From Ipomoea triloba (Eukaryota; Streptophyta; Magnoliopsida; Solanales; Convolvulaceae), in assembly GCF_003576645.1 (NCBI RefSeq), contig NC_044917.1, positions 20,361,134 to 20,425,133 of the forward strand: DNA of 64,000 nt, in the 5' to 3' direction. Position numbers and translations under genes: made by a program. Below are positions 1 through 12,469 of the stretch, piece after piece. Under the pieces are notes generated by a model, which saw nothing but the letters and a program-made list of their open reading frames with translations, was not told where the DNA came from and ran no database searches. The stretch's first letter is position 1. Each line of letters begins with the position of its first letter.

Positions 1-471
1 TACACACACACACGTACATAATATATAAATATCACACACATACACCATATATATATATCTATCACGTCACACACACATACACAATATATTTATATATATC
101 ACGTCACACACACATACACAATATATTTATATATACTACTAATTTATGTGTACAACATGTCCAATACACAAAATATTCACAAATTACATACAACTTCATG
201 GATTGGAAATTAATTCACCAATTACCTACTTTGAGTAGCTATAATTCCAACTTGAGGGGTAACTTACCTCAATCTCACTACGAACACAAGAAATTCGAAG
301 ATTGAAGCTCGGGATTCAACCTTTGCTCTTAAAATCCTAACATAGAACACAATAATACAAATATGATTCAACAAAATTCTACCCAAAACTATGAACTAGG
401 AGTAAAAATATAACTTTTAACCGATTAAATATAAATTTTACCGAACAAATCGCGATCAAAGCTTGGAACTT

Positions 472-473
<2 letters not shown>

Positions 474-529
<56 letters not shown>

Positions 530-539
530 ACTCTCTCTC
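474..539. repeat. (CT)n microsatellite
   Basis: A nearly pure CT dinucleotide run inside the first LTR-like element. Confidence 0.9.
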
Positions 540-614
540 ACGAAATGAGGATGAAGATGAAGAAATGAAACTTTAGTTTCATTCTTATCACATTATATAT
601 ATATACGAATTAGG

Positions 615-664
<50 letters not shown>
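615..664. repeat. (TAA)n microsatellite
   Basis: A pure TAA trinucleotide run of about 50 bases inside the first LTR-like element. Confidence 0.9.
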
Positions 665-665
<1 letters not shown>

Positions 666-1162
666 TAATATATGGATACTTATCCATCCAAATCTATATA
701 ATAATAATATTATAATATATGGATACTTATCCATAATTATATATAATAATAATATTACTAATAATAATAATAAAATATGGATGAATCTTATCTCATAAGC
801 TTGGTACCAAAAATATTAATATTAATATTTTTGCACAAAATAATCCTTTGAGATAAAAATTTTACAATAGGTTAATTTCAAATAACATCTGGACCCCTTT
901 TTAAAACAATAACTTGATTTGAAATACGTTGGTCCAGAGTTCGCGAAACAACTTTTGTTTTGAAAGGTACATAATTATAACGAAATATTCTTGAAAATGT
1001 TTGGATTTAATAATAAATCCGAGATAATCTTAATAAAAAGAAATTTTTGGGTTTTAAAATTTCGGGGTATTACATGCTGCATGTAGGGAGATCGGCGGCT
1101 ATGACGAGCTTTGACCTGTTGGTTGTTGTTGCTGCTATGACCTTACATCAACCGGCTGCTAC

Positions 1163-1366
1163 TGTAACACCCCAATTTTCAAGTTTCGGACTTTACTAAA
1201 TATAACCTTACTAAAATTAGAATATTGAATTTCAAATATCATAACTTCAAAAAAAATCCATAAAGTCTAGTTCCAGGGTGCTACCGCCACACCTAACCTT
1301 ATAAGGATAGGTGTAAGGCAAAACAAAACATAATATTATACATAATTTGTAAAAGTACAATAATTT

Positions 1367-1430
<64 letters not shown>

Positions 1431-4082
1431 TAAGCACATCATAAAAATATATATATGTATTAGGGCAAAATATTAAACTTTGGTGAACATGAAATCTTAC
1501 CGAAATGTTGATCCTTAAAATCTCCCTAAACTGCCCAACTTCCATTCCTACCTTCACGTATCTTCCTTATGTTTTCTAGTTTCTAGCCTCATCTTTCAGA
1601 ATAAGAAAGCAATATATATATTTGTTTTCCTTCTAATGGCAAATATATAATGTCTCTTTCTTTTGCCCTCCTCAGACTTAGGTGTGGGCACATTTCGGGT
1701 CAAACCTAAATTTCCACGGGTTCGACCCGGAAAAACACAGACCGGGTCGGTTTCGACCCGAATCGGGTCTAACCCGATTAAGCCTTTGCAGATATGCTGT
1801 TATTCGGTTTGGGTCTCGGATTACAAAATTTGAATTCGGATTCGACCCGAAACCCGAAATATATGGTAGTATATAAAGAATAGGTAGAGGCTTAGGGTTA
1901 CAGATCCATCCGATGATTCCGCTCATCTCTCTCGCTAGTCGCTTCTGCCCACCCATCTTCTTTCTCTACCCCTTTCTCTCTCGAGACTTCCTCTCTCTTC
2001 GCTGCTCTTTCTTTCTCTCAGTTCTCACTCATCTCAGTATCTCATCCCTCACTCTCTCCGTCTCTCACCTTCTCCGTCACTCTAATCCAGTCATCCCTCA
2101 CTCTCTTCGTCGCTAAGAGCCGTCCAGTCATCCCTCACTCTCTTCGTCGCTAAGAGCCGTAGATCTAGGGAGACGGGGTTGTCTCTCACCTTCTCCGGCG
2201 CTAAGATCCGTAGATCTGGGGAGATGGGGTTAGACTTCGGTCACCGGCGCCCGGCGGTCCGCTACTCTCCTCGAGTCGAAGGCGAAAGCCGTTAACACTC
2301 TAACAGGTATTTTTTATTATTATGTTCTTTTTTTTTTCTAGAAAATATATGTTTTAACCTTGTTTGGAACATTTTCTCAGACTGTTTTAACCTTTTTTTC
2401 TACAGATCTGGGGACTTGGGGAGATCTCCATTAAGGATTCGAGTTTGTAGACTTCTCCAGTGACCATCTCTTGCCATGAAAAAGATACTTTACTGTTATT
2501 TTAGTTTTTCTTCATTTTTTTCTCAGATAATTAAAATTTTATGACTTTACAAAGTTTTTGAAAATTTTTCCTTCTGTATTAATTTAACTAAGATTTATTT
2601 CAAAATTTGTAGTTGGTCGTATTATTGTTTTTCAACAAAAAAATTGTATTATAGTGTTTTTAATGATCTTCAAAGCTTTTTATGTATAAGTTTTTATTAC
2701 ACTGTTTTTCTTTTTTGATAGTTTTTTTTCGTTTTTACCTAGAAAATTAAATTAACTGTAATTTGTTTTGGGTTCTTAAAAAAGATAAAAGTATTTCTAG
2801 TTTTGAAATAGATGATATGGTTCAGTAAAAATGGTATAGTTTACTTCAATAAATATTTTCTTTCTCTAACTATTTTATGTGTATTTAACTATATATGTTT
2901 GTTGAAAATATGTGTGTATAAATATAGTGTGTATTGTAGTAGTGAGCACTGCAGAATGTAGTGCAGTGCAGTAGAGTGTGTTCTATTTTAACAAAGTGTT
3001 TTCTTTTTCATCAATGTTACTATATATTTTACTCATCAGTTAGTTAGTTAGTTACAGTATGTTTTAATTACTGCATTTTCTCATCTCAATTAGTAATAAG
3101 TATTAAACTATTAACTATACATTTTATTTTGTGTAGAGTTCTAGAGTTTCAGTTCCAGTGTTAACTGTTGAAAGTTGAGACTTAACAGAGTTTCAGTTCC
3201 AAAATAACTACAAGGTAAAGATCCTCTATCCATGTTCCATTATAGCATTACTCATGTGTTATTGTGTGTGTATATATACGTGTGTGTGTATGTGTGTGTG
3301 AGAAAATGTGATTATATGTTTGTATATATGTGTTAAACTTTTATATGACTTTAAGCATGCTGCATTCATTTCCTATGTGATTGTTTAGACTAAATTGACT
3401 TTTGAGTGTTGAAACAATAATTGCTATGTTATTAAAACAATTTAACAAAATAACATGATCTCTGAGGTTGTGCTTGCTCTGCCTGATAATATTTTGTATA
3501 ATATATGAAGTAAAAATCCTTACTAAAGTGTATAGTTTCAGTGAAGATGAGATTGACTCAAAGAGTGAAGAGGGAAGGCAATGGTAAGAGATTCTTTCAT
3601 ATTGTTTTTTTACGGCACTCATAGATATATATAATAACCATCATTAATTTAGGCCTAAATAGAGCCACATGCCAAAAGAAGACAAATCTTATCCCCAAAT
3701 TTCTCAACATATATATAATAACCATCATTAATTTAGGCCTAAATAGAGCCAAGTCAATAAGCCCTTTTTTTTTCCCTAAACTTCAGCAGCCTTCCCTTAA
3801 TGTATGGGGAATCTTTAAATTAAAACCGTAATTACGGCTATGAGATTTGAACCCTCACTTAACATTACCACATAAGTCTCAAACCATCAAACTAAACAAA
3901 TTCTTGTTGACAATTTCGAAATAAATTATATACATAGATATATATATAACCGAAAAATATTATACCATTAATAACAATTTTCAAAAATTCTTTTGGGCAA
4001 CATAAAAGGTTAAATTAATATAAATATACTGAACATAATATTTTTCTCAAGAAAATACTTACCAAATTTTCAAGGTATCACA
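1163..4082. mobile_element. TGTAACACC-type LTR-like element, complete
   Basis: The ends are TGTAACACCCC and GGTATCACA, so TG...CA with a short imperfect inverted terminus. A perfect 5-bp target duplication GCTAC lies at 1158-1162 and 4083-4087. The size is 2920 bp and there is no convincing coding frame. Interior features are a (TA)n tract (1370-1429), a block of alternating CGGGTC/GACCCG motifs (1690-1860) like hAT subterminal repeats, a 38-bp tandem duplication (about 2083-2160), and a 48-bp direct repeat at 3628 and 3708. TG...CA ends with a 5-bp duplication fit a solo LTR or a non-autonomous LTR element; which one is not settled. Confidence 0.65.
1370..1429. repeat. (TA)n microsatellite
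   Basis: A pure TA run of about 60 bases inside the 1163-4082 element. Confidence 0.9.
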
Positions 4083-4135
4083 GCTACTGCCTGCGGCCTG
4101 CAGGTGTGTTCAGATAATGGAGGGTGCGACAGTGC

Positions 4136-4618
4136 GGGGTGAAACTACACGTATATTAGTACTTTAAATTTTTAAATGTTATTATTAAATTGTTAGTGGT
4201 TTGGATTTGTTTGTGCTTATTATATATTAGTATTTTAAACTCTGTGAAGCGGGAGCCTTTAAACTATTAGCTGTTATTATTTGTTTGTTTTTTGTATGTT
4301 ATTCATGGGAAAGAACAAGTGAACAACACCCTAGAATAATTGTGATTTGTTTGCTTTTTTATGTGTTATTTATGGTTGTTAATTTATTCACATAATTGTG
4401 ATTTCTAAACCATATAATTACAACTTCTCCACTGATATTACATAAATTTTTTCAGGCCTTTAAACAGGCTTCAGGCTAGGCCAGGCTAATGGTAGGCTCA
4501 GGCTTAAGCATAAAAAAATTCTACATACAAGCTCAGGCCAAGATCAAGCCTTAAATTTATATAGCATGCCCATACCTAATTTTCTAAAGCCTGGCTTAGC
4601 GTGACCTATTTTCACCCC
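4136..4618. mobile_element. hAT-like small element or terminal fragment
   Basis: GGGGTGAAA at 4136 is mirrored by TTTTCACCCC ending at 4618. The right part (4450-4600) is dense in CAGGCT/AGGCC motifs, as in hAT subterminal regions. I found no 8-bp target duplication at these exact ends, so the boundaries are tentative. Confidence 0.35.
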
Positions 4619-5189
4619 TACTTTTAAGGGTCAATTTGGGGTTGCTCTATGCTTATTTAGAATCCTTTGTGTTTGATTTATGAAGAAAACGTTATAAAGT
4701 ATTGTTAATATGTTGCAAGGCCCTATGTTATGTGCACTTAAGTGTTTTGAAGGATTCTTGATCGAAGGAATGACATATGGGCTTAAATTGGAGCAATCTT
4801 GGAAGAGTGAAGCGGAAGAAGCAGCAAAACACCCGCCACAATTGTGACGGAGGTCGTAGCACAAGTTCAGTCCCGACCATGACCTCGGCCACAATCGTGG
4901 CCAAGCACCTGGACATTAGTGACCATGGCCACGATCGTGAGGCGGACGTGGCAGGGAGCGCATAAGGTTTGCCCGAGAAATCCACTTTAAAAATAAGATT
5001 TGTAATTGTAGTTAGGACATTTTTTTATCATTTTAGATTTTTTCCATCATCTTAGATATTTTGGTCATTTCAAACATTCTCAGTTCTAGACAGATGAAGA
5101 TCTAGATTGGAAAGGATGGACAAGACTTGGTGATCTAGGAACTACTTATCTTCAATTGTTTATTGGATCCTACTTTGATTGAAGTTTGT
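4619..5189. other. Unclassified block with CG-centred palindromes
   Basis: No gene is recognised. At 4840-4950 there are several CG-centred inverted motifs, such as CACAATCGTGGCC and GGCCACGATCGTG. They are comparable in style to the palindromes in the two Athila-like LTRs of this window. It could be a fragment of another LTR, but neither end is visible. Confidence 0.3.
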
Positions 5190-6200
5190 GTTGAAAAAAT
5201 AGCATAAAATGGCATTTTTAGTGGTTATTTTGTGGTACAAATATATGTGGGGTCCACTTTCGATTTGGGTCGGTTCAAAGTGGATTCGGGTTCTTCATAG
5301 TTAGACGAAGAGATTGATATATGGTACGCACAAAACGGATAATGGGTGAATGAGAAATTGGTTCTCAAAGTTGACCCATTTGAGTTGGAAAAATGGTGTG
5401 GGAAAGCTTTGAAGTAAGCTTTTGTCCCACATTGGCTTGGGAAGTGGGTTTGCACCACTATTTATACAAGAGCCTTTCTATAGCTTAGTGAATTGTATAG
5501 CATAGAGTCTCTCTCTCGTGTGCAGGGAGGGGGTGCAAATCAAATCTCAAAATGAGCCCAAAAAGGCTTAACTCGTGTGCACCGGCACCTGCGGGCACAA
5601 ATGTCGTCCGAAAAATTGGCTAGCCGTGTGGGCATAGTTATGCCGAATTTTCGTAACTTTTTTTGTGACTGTTCAGAGACTTAATTCATATGTTACGGAA
5701 TTAATTTTAGATTAATTCCAATTTTTAAATTTTGAATTAATTCTCAAGTAATGGTCAGCTGTTACAAGAGTTAAAAGTCTGATTCATTTATCAGATTAAT
5801 GCCATGAGTAATTGCTATTTAATCTTCAACTCCTATATAATTCGTTGGTGGAAGCAGCAGATTTACACACACAACAAAAAACAACGAATTGTTTTTTCTC
5901 TCGAAACTCTGCTTCTACTCCTTTCTCTAAACTGTGTTCATACCGTTGTTCTAGTTTGCTAGGTTCATTAGTTTGAGTGCTCAAATTGTGAATCGTAACA
6001 AGTTTTATCCTGGGAAACCTAGGCTACAATGCTCCTAGCACTTTTGGGAGGTAGCAAATAAGGTTTTAAGGAAATAGTGTTTCGCTCGACTCGTGTTAAC
6101 CCTTTCCAAATTATCCCTTTCGGTCTTATCATTGCTATTATCCAAGAAATATTATTTTCGTAGTAATATTTCCTAATAGTTTGTTTATCTCATTACATAT
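5190..6200 (+). other. Possible LTR or promoter-like repeat fragment
   Basis: The block begins TGTTGAAAAAATAG. It contains a TCCCACATTGG motif near 5430, a TATA-like TATTTATAC near 5459 and a CT-rich leader, an arrangement common in Ty1/Copia-type LTR promoters. No terminal duplication, primer site or ORF was found, so this is only a suggestion. Confidence 0.25.
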
Positions 6201-7330
6201 TAATGTTTCAATTTCATTTTCATCTTAATGTTTTACTTCAATTCATTGTGTTTGCAATTAATAGACATGAGTGGCTAATTATCTAAGGATTGGATAACCT
6301 AGATCAATTTTAATTTCTGCCATTTTTCTTTCGGCAGACACATGTATATATGTTTCTTTAATTCTAATCCCATGTGCAACCATTATTTAATCTCATAACT
6401 TTCCTTCTCTTTCAGCAGTATAGGAGGCAAATTAATAGTTAATCAACCACTAATTCTTACTAGCCGAAAATCTATGTGTGCATGTGAAGGCCTATACATT
6501 TTCTTTCTTCTTCCTTTATCCTTTCCTTATATTTCTCCCACTTTTCAGCCTATCCTCACGTATAAATGTCTCTCTCTCTCTCTCTCTCTTCATTTAGATT
6601 TTATTACTATAAATCAAGCATCATTTTTGTTGTTTTCTTTTTGCCCATTATCTTTCTTTTAAAAATTCAAAATTTTCTTGAAATACTATCCACTCCAACA
6701 CCACATTCACTGGAAGTGTAATTTGCTTAGCTTTATTGCTTCATCACTGGCTTCACCCTCCATATCTCTCCCGTACCTCTCTCTTGCCATCTCTCTCGGC
6801 GTGAATCTGTAGAAATATGTTGTAGTTAATGAGGTAAGGATTATTGTAGTGTATTGATAATGATTTATTGATGATGTTGATTATGATTAATGGAAGATGA
6901 TAATGGTGAATTGAACACTGGACAATGATGCTAGTGATGATTAAATAATGTTAATATGAGTGATGATGTTTTTTTTTTTTTGAGTGATGATGTTGATTAT
7001 ATGTTAATGATGGAAGTTGAAGTGGATTGGTGATAGTGTAGATGTTTCGGCCATAGCTATTATTATTATTATTATTATTGTTGTTGTTGTTATTGTTATT
7101 GTTATTGTTATTGTTGTTGTTGTTATTGTTATTGTTATTTGAATTTGATAATGAAAATAGCGAATGGATGTTAAGGATGAACTTGATTCTGATGGTGAAA
7201 TTCTTAAAGGTAATGAATACTATAGATGATGATAAGATTATGAAATGTTGATGAGGCCTAATGATGATGATTAGATGGTAATTGATGGATACCCCGACTG
7301 GGGTACCTAATCCAAAATGATCGGTATTTG
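6200..7330. other. Intergenic AT-rich DNA with simple repeats
   Basis: No gene or element is recognised. There is a short CT run near 6568-6590 and a mixed TTA/TTG trinucleotide tract at about 7056-7140. Frequent ATGATG motifs occur at 6850-7300. Confidence 0.5.
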
Positions 7331-7743
7331 GAGCTCACTGACTAACTAGACTAATGGATATGCGACCCGTGAAGAATAACCCGTGTGGCCCAATTTGTGA
7401 AGGCAATCGGGAGGCGACGCCCGACCGGGTGCTCCTTAAAAGGTGGCGGTTAAGCAAAATTTGGTATCTTTGGCAGAATTTGGAGAGTTTTAGCTATTTC
7501 AGAATTTGGCAACTCCTATTGCGGTTAGGCAGGTTAGATTGCTTTCCTAAACCTATATTTGTTAAGACTCCTTCATATTTCCTTATGTAGGCCCATTATT
7601 CCTGTAAAAATACCCTCTGGGGTCACATTGTTAAGGGTTCAAATTTTAATGCAAGCACTATTATTCTTCGAAATTGTGTTTGTACTTTCTCCTTGATATA
7701 TTTCTTTAAGTTCTACGGTAGTGTTGGCCATCCAAAATGATTG
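7330..7743 (+). other. Probable remnant 5' LTR (3' part) of the Tat element
   Basis: This non-coding leader lies immediately before a primer-site-like sequence and gag. It includes a conserved-looking stretch with ATACCCTCTGGGGTCAC near 7610. No matching 3' LTR copy was found, so the assignment rests on position. Confidence 0.4.
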
Positions 7744-7763
7744 TTGGCACAGATCGTGGGGAA
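7744..7763 (+). other. PBS-like site of the Tat element
   Basis: TTGGCACAGATCGTGGGG resembles the TTGGC...GTGGG primer sites used by plant Tat elements, with several mismatches. It sits about 90 bases before the first gag-like frame. Confidence 0.4.
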
Positions 7764-7831
7764 CTTGATACAAAAAGTCCCTTCTTTACGCTAGTCGGCG
7801 CTCGGGTCATGCGAATCTGAACGCTGTTGCA

Positions 7832-10800
7832 GTGAGTGGGAATGCGAATGGAAACGTTAATGGGAACGCCAATAGCAATATGGTAGTTATTGCTCCTCAG
7901 GAAGTCGACCGTGCCTTAGTGGGGGATTTGTGCCAACAGTTAAGCCGTCCACCACCTAATTTGTGTCAACAGCTCAGCCGCCCTAATTCAACAGAGCGAT
8001 TAGTGGCTAATAATGATCGACCAGTCATACCTCCAAAAACTCCTATACCGGCCATTACTGACGTAATCACCCAAGTAATTATGGCTTGATGAAAGAGCAG
8101 GTGTGCTACCCCTACCGCCCGAGCAACAGGAACCCCCTCCTGTTGCACCAGTGGGGTAAAGTAGGTGCATAGTCTCACAGCACACCAATCATTCGGACCA
8201 CTCGAATGGACACGCTAACTGTCGTCCTTATGTTCGACAACCAATTCATTCGCGCCAGGGTCCTGCAGCTCCCGCTCGGTTAGTTAGAGATCGGCTGAGC
8301 GGTCGAGCTGGATGTCACTTGCCCAACCGACCAGTAGGGAGGGGGCTAGGAAGCACTCTGGAGCGGGGGACTCAGGCAGGACGATTTGCAAAGGCACCTA
8401 GTTAACCGGCATGGTCGGTAGAAGGGGGTCCATGATGTAGAGAGTAGTGGCGAAATGCCAGCTTGGGGAGCTCCGCGTTGCGGACCTAGCCAGGGAAGTC
8501 AGGGACTTGAAGACCAAGATGGAGGAGAAGGAGAGGCCAACCATTAGGCCTTTGCTGACCGCTTACCCATTGACAGATAAAGTAAGAAACTATAAGGCAC
8601 CCCCAGATTTCAAGTTACAAGAGCACCCTACGTACGAAGGTTTTGGGGACCCGCGTGACCACGTGATTAGCTACCAAGTTAAGATGCAGGTAGTCGGTGT
8701 TGCCGACCAGTTGATCTGTCAAGCTTTTGTACCTACATTAACCGGCTAGGCACAGAGGTAGTTCGCTGGCCTGCCTTTCCAGTCGATCAGTTTCTTCGAG
8801 CAATTGGCGGAGGCGTTCTTGACACATTACGCATGTAGCATGAGGACTAAAAAGAGGTTCTCAAACTTGGAATGGGTACACCAGGACGAGGGAGAAAACC
8901 TACGAAGTTATCTGACCAGGTGGCTGATAAGACTCCGAGATACCCTTATTTCAAGCACATTTTAGGGTGTTTTATCGCGTCTATAGCATCCTTATTTGGT
9001 AAATTATGTGCGTAAATGCTTGAAAATCACTAACTGATGCACAAAAGCCATTTTTAGCTTAAAAGAAGTAAAACAGGAGCCCCGGGAGCAAATAGGACCA
9101 AAAGATGAGCTTAAAGAGCAAACCAGGCAAGAGCGGAGCCCCGGAGGACCAATCTGGAAGGCCACACGCGTGTGAGCAAGCGTGAAAACTTTCCAGAAGC
9201 TTCCCACGCACGCTCACACGCGTGTGAGAGGCGTGGAGACGGTGATGTGCGAATTTCAGCTAGGGTTGTCATTTCGGAGACTATTTAAACCCCTTTGATG
9301 AATTTTCAGAGGAGGATTCCAGAATTTTAGTTTTCCCTTTTCTTAGTTTTTCCTTTGGAGAACTTTCTCCATTTTTCTTAGTTTTAGATTAGATCAATCT
9401 CCATTGTAGAAGACAACAAGCTTGAATTGAAGATCTTCTTCTCTCTAGGTGATCTCTATTTCATTTCTATAATTTTAGCTATCTTGTTCTTGGATTAAAT
9501 TAGCTTTTGCTTGCATTTCATATCATGAGTAGCTAATTTAGTCTAGGGATTTGGATTGTGTGATCGAATATTGCTTTTGTGATGATCTTATTTCTATATC
9601 TTGGATCTATGAGTTTGTGTTGATGGATTATCTATTCTTGTCTTTTGATTGTTGTTTTGATGAGATCTTGTTTGGATTTGGCCAATCTAGATGAGAGATT
9701 GAGCTCTTGACTCTTTCATGTCTTTGATTAGAGTTAGGATTTGAAGCTTTACACAATCAAAGTTCCTATGGACTTCTTAAGAATAGTAGGATAGTGTGTA
9801 GCTTAAGTGTTTGATAAAATTCCTCTTAGAACTTTGGATGCTTGAAGGCATTCCTAAGTCAAAGAAGCCTTAGTACACAAGGTGGAAAAGGACTAAGACA
9901 ACACACTCTTGAATAGACAATATCCTAGCAATCCTAATCCATAACCTTAGACACTCACTATGCAATATTCATGAACACTATCTAATCCCTACCCCTTTTA
10001 CTTATTCACAAAATCACTTTTATTTTACTACTCTCTTGCACCCAAACCAACCAATGAACTACTCTCACTCACAAATCATCCTTCACCACACTCAAATCCT
10101 ATGCACGATCCAATCAAGTAAACTCCCGAACATTTGACACACCTCCACGTCCCTCCTTCGAGACCGACACTCGGGGAGTCACAGACTTTCCGTTTTAACA
10201 TAAATATCTTTTGACATCTCAACCCTACTCACAAAACTCCAAATGTCAACAGTGGCAGAAGGAAGTCCAAGCGGTCGAGAGAGGATGTGACGACCAGACT
10301 GCATTGGTCTTTTTTATAGAATCCTTGCACCCGGATGGGCAGTATGGAAAGATGCGCGATGAAAACCCGCGAACATAAACTCAGGCTATCCAGAGAGCAA
10401 ATCAGCTCGCCGATACTGAAGAGGCAGTCAGGGAGAAGCGAAAGCAAGCCGGGATGGCCCTAAAACGACCCCGGTCAGAGAATCCTAAGGGTGGTCGTGC
10501 GACAGGATCCATTGTTTGACGAGTACATTCAAGGCGAGTGCATGATATGCCTGGACCGAATGGCTATCGGCCGCTTGTGCAACCCATTCAAGAAGTGCTA
10601 AAACAGCTGCCACCTCCACCACCTGTTCTCCCATGGGACAACCCACAAGTGTTAGATGAGCGTGCCCCGTATTGCCGATATCATCAAAACAGCTCGCACT
10701 CAATGGAAGATTACAAAGTATAAAAAGCTTAGTTGGAAAAGCTAATCCAGCGTGGGCGACCAGTCAATCTGTGGCGTCGTCTTGGTCTACCGTGGCGACG

Positions 10801-10860
10801 AGACAATGCCCCTCAGCCGACTGAGAGGACGAAAGATAAGGGTAAATAGTCCATGGAAGG
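7832..10860 (+). pseudogene. Tat gag, decayed, split by a solo LTR
   Basis: The capsid-like core lies at 8447-8920 and resumes at 10252-10500. The first part includes YEGFGDPRDHV, a TLTG-x-AQR-x-F segment and FEQLAEAFLTHYA; the second contains VERGCDDQTALVFFIESLHP. This is the Retrotrans_gag fold pattern of plant Ty3/Gypsy. The N-terminal part (7832-8089) is Asn/Gly-rich. In-frame stops occur near 8747 and 8759 and several frameshifts occur after 10370. The solo LTR interrupts a Trp codon region, and removing it with one copy of GTGGC restores phase. The C-terminal part has CRYHQNSSHSMEDY, a weak zinc-knuckle-like stretch. It cannot encode a functional Gag. Confidence 0.7.
8925..10251 (+). 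mobile_element. Solo LTR, Athila-like
   Basis: The sequence begins TGATAAGACTCC, ends ATGTCAACA, and is flanked by a perfect 5-bp duplication GTGGC (8920-8924 and 10252-10256). It interrupts the Tat gag frame exactly. There is no internal coding region, primer site or second LTR, so this is a solo LTR left by LTR-LTR recombination. It carries two CACACGCGTGTGAG palindromes (about 9165 and 9210) and a TATTTAAACCCC promoter-like motif near 9280. Its 3' part (10100-10240), with GAGACCGACACTCGGGG, has the look of Athila LTR 3' ends. Confidence 0.8.
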
Positions 10861-11040
10861 AAGAGAGAGCAGTAAAGATTATAAGGGCAAGCCAGTCATC
10901 AATATGATCGTGGGAAGGTAGAGATACGACAAGTGCTCAGAAGGCATGGGCCAGGCAGTTTTACATTGGGGCAATTGTCATTCAGGAATTTCACAGGAAC
11001 CGACAGTGTCGCGAGCCTATAACGTTCACCAATGATGATT

Positions 11041-11721
11041 TGTCGCAGGCCTCACTCCGCACCGTGATGCGTTGGTCATCGCGATGGAAGTTCACGGGAC
11101 GGTGGTCCGAAGGGTACTAGTCGATACAGGTAGTAATGTGAATGTCATGTATCTAGCCTTGTACAAAAAGTTGGGATTGCCTATGGAGTGACTACGCCAT
11201 GTTAAGACTCCGCTGGCTGGCTTCACTAGCGATTCAATTGAACCCAAGGGGTCCACCTCGTTGATAGTTGAGTAGGGAACCTGGCCCAATGTGAGGAAGA
11301 TGGATATGGAGTTCGTGGTGTGGTTGGTTTAGAATGCACACATAATATCATTCTTGGTTGGTCACGCTTAGAGGATTTGGGAGCGCTAATCTCAATCGAG
11401 CACCTATGCATGAAATTCCACACACCGACAGGAGTCGGCGTAGTGCGATGTGATCAGAAGATGGCAAGGAGCTGTTATTTACAAGCTTGTTGGCGGGTGG
11501 GAGAGAATGACTTGCGAGTAAATACTATCGCCCGCCAAACAAAGGAAAAGTCGGTCGATTGTTTGGGGCTGGCGATCGAGTTGGAGGAAGTCGTTATAGA
11601 CTTAGACCGACCAGAGAGGAAAGTGAGAATTGGAGTCGGGCTCCCAGAAATGATTAGAAAGGCAGTTATTCAAGTGCTGAGGGACTTCAAGGAAATATTC
11701 GCTTGGGACCCGAGGACATGA
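11041..11721 (+). pseudogene. Tat aspartic protease and linker, decayed
   Basis: VLVDTGSNVNVMY (near 11110-11150) carries the DTG active-site motif of a retropepsin-like protease that would cleave the Gag-Pol polyprotein. The downstream frame at 11320-11721 holds the conserved linker between protease and reverse transcriptase, with NIILGWSRLEDLGA early and VLRDFKEIFAWDP at the end. Stops near 11189 and 11273 and a frameshift at about 11703-11715 separate these pieces from each other and from the reverse transcriptase. Confidence 0.7.
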
Positions 11722-12458
11722 CCAGAGTTAACCGAGCTATCATTAGTCACAAACTGACTGTCGACCCGAGGTTAAAGCCTGTGGCTCAGAAGAGGTGCTA
11801 TATATCGAATGACCGCTGGGATTTCGTTAAGAAGGTGGTCGACATGTTATTAGCAGTCGGTCATATACGGGAGGTTGAATACCTAGGTTGGCTGGCCAAT
11901 GTAGTATTGGTGCAAAAACCACCAGCCTGGCGGATGTGCGTCGATTATACAGATCTAAATAAAGCTAGCCTTAAGGATCCATTCCCGTTGCCGCGAATTG
12001 ATCAGCTGGTAGATCGGACAGCTGGCTATGCACTGCTATGTTTCATGGATGCCTTTCGCGGATACCATCAGATCTTTATGCACGCGGAAGACGAAGAGAA
12101 GACTACCTTCATTATGCCAGATGGCGTTTATTGTTGCAGAGTGATGCCTTTTGGGCTGAAGAATTCAGGAGCCACATATACCCGCATGGTGGCCAGGCTG
12201 TTCAAGAGCCTGATCGACAAGTCCATGGCCGCCTATGTGGATGGCATGTTGGTCAATAGTAAAGAGGAAGAAAAACATGTGAAGGACCTGACTGATTGCT
12301 TCAGCATAATGATGAGATATAACTTTAGGCTAAATGCCAAGAAGTGTGCCTTTGCGGTTAGAGGAAGAGAGTTCTTGGGTTATATGGTTACTTGGCGCGG
12401 GATTGAGCCCAACCCCGAGAAGGTTAAGGCGCATGACTGGTCGGTTGGCGGCCCTTAG
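11703..12458 (+). pseudogene. Tat reverse transcriptase, catalytic motif mutated
   Basis: This 251-residue frame covers most of an RVT_1 domain: CVDYTDLN (residues 79-86), the first catalytic Asp in FMDAFRGYHQI (D116), MPFGLKNSGATYTR (148-161) and YVDGM (178-182). The family motif is YVDDM, so the third catalytic Asp is Gly here (codon GGC at 12243-12245). The enzyme would be inactive even with the frame repaired. A frameshift precedes residue 1 and a stop follows residue 251. It belongs to the same element as the gag at 7832 and the RNase H at 12470. Confidence 0.8.
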
Positions 12459-12469
12459 TTGATTCCTAT

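Larger units (their letters stand above)
1..1074. mobile_element. TGTAACACC-type LTR-like element, cut by window edge
   Basis: This non-coding AT-rich block ends in GGGGTATTACA, the same kind of terminus as the two complete elements at 1163 and 13677. On the minus strand it therefore begins TGTAATACCCC. It contains a CT tract (about 474-539) and a TAA tract (about 615-664). Read on the minus strand, a promoter/5'UTR-like GA/CT-rich leader resembles the one in the 13677 element. The left end lies outside the window, so no target duplication can be tested. No ORF of note. Confidence 0.5.

Noticed and set aside
1678..1956. Overlapping frames on both strands at 1678-1956
   Set aside because: The openness on both strands comes from repeated CGGGTC/GACCCG motifs, which translate as FDP/GSN repeats. 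This is transposon subterminal sequence.
8932..10240. Alternative solo-LTR boundaries using ACTCC as target duplication
   Set aside because: GTGGC at 8920 and 10252 gives TG...CA ends and restores the gag frame, whereas ACTCC gives neither.
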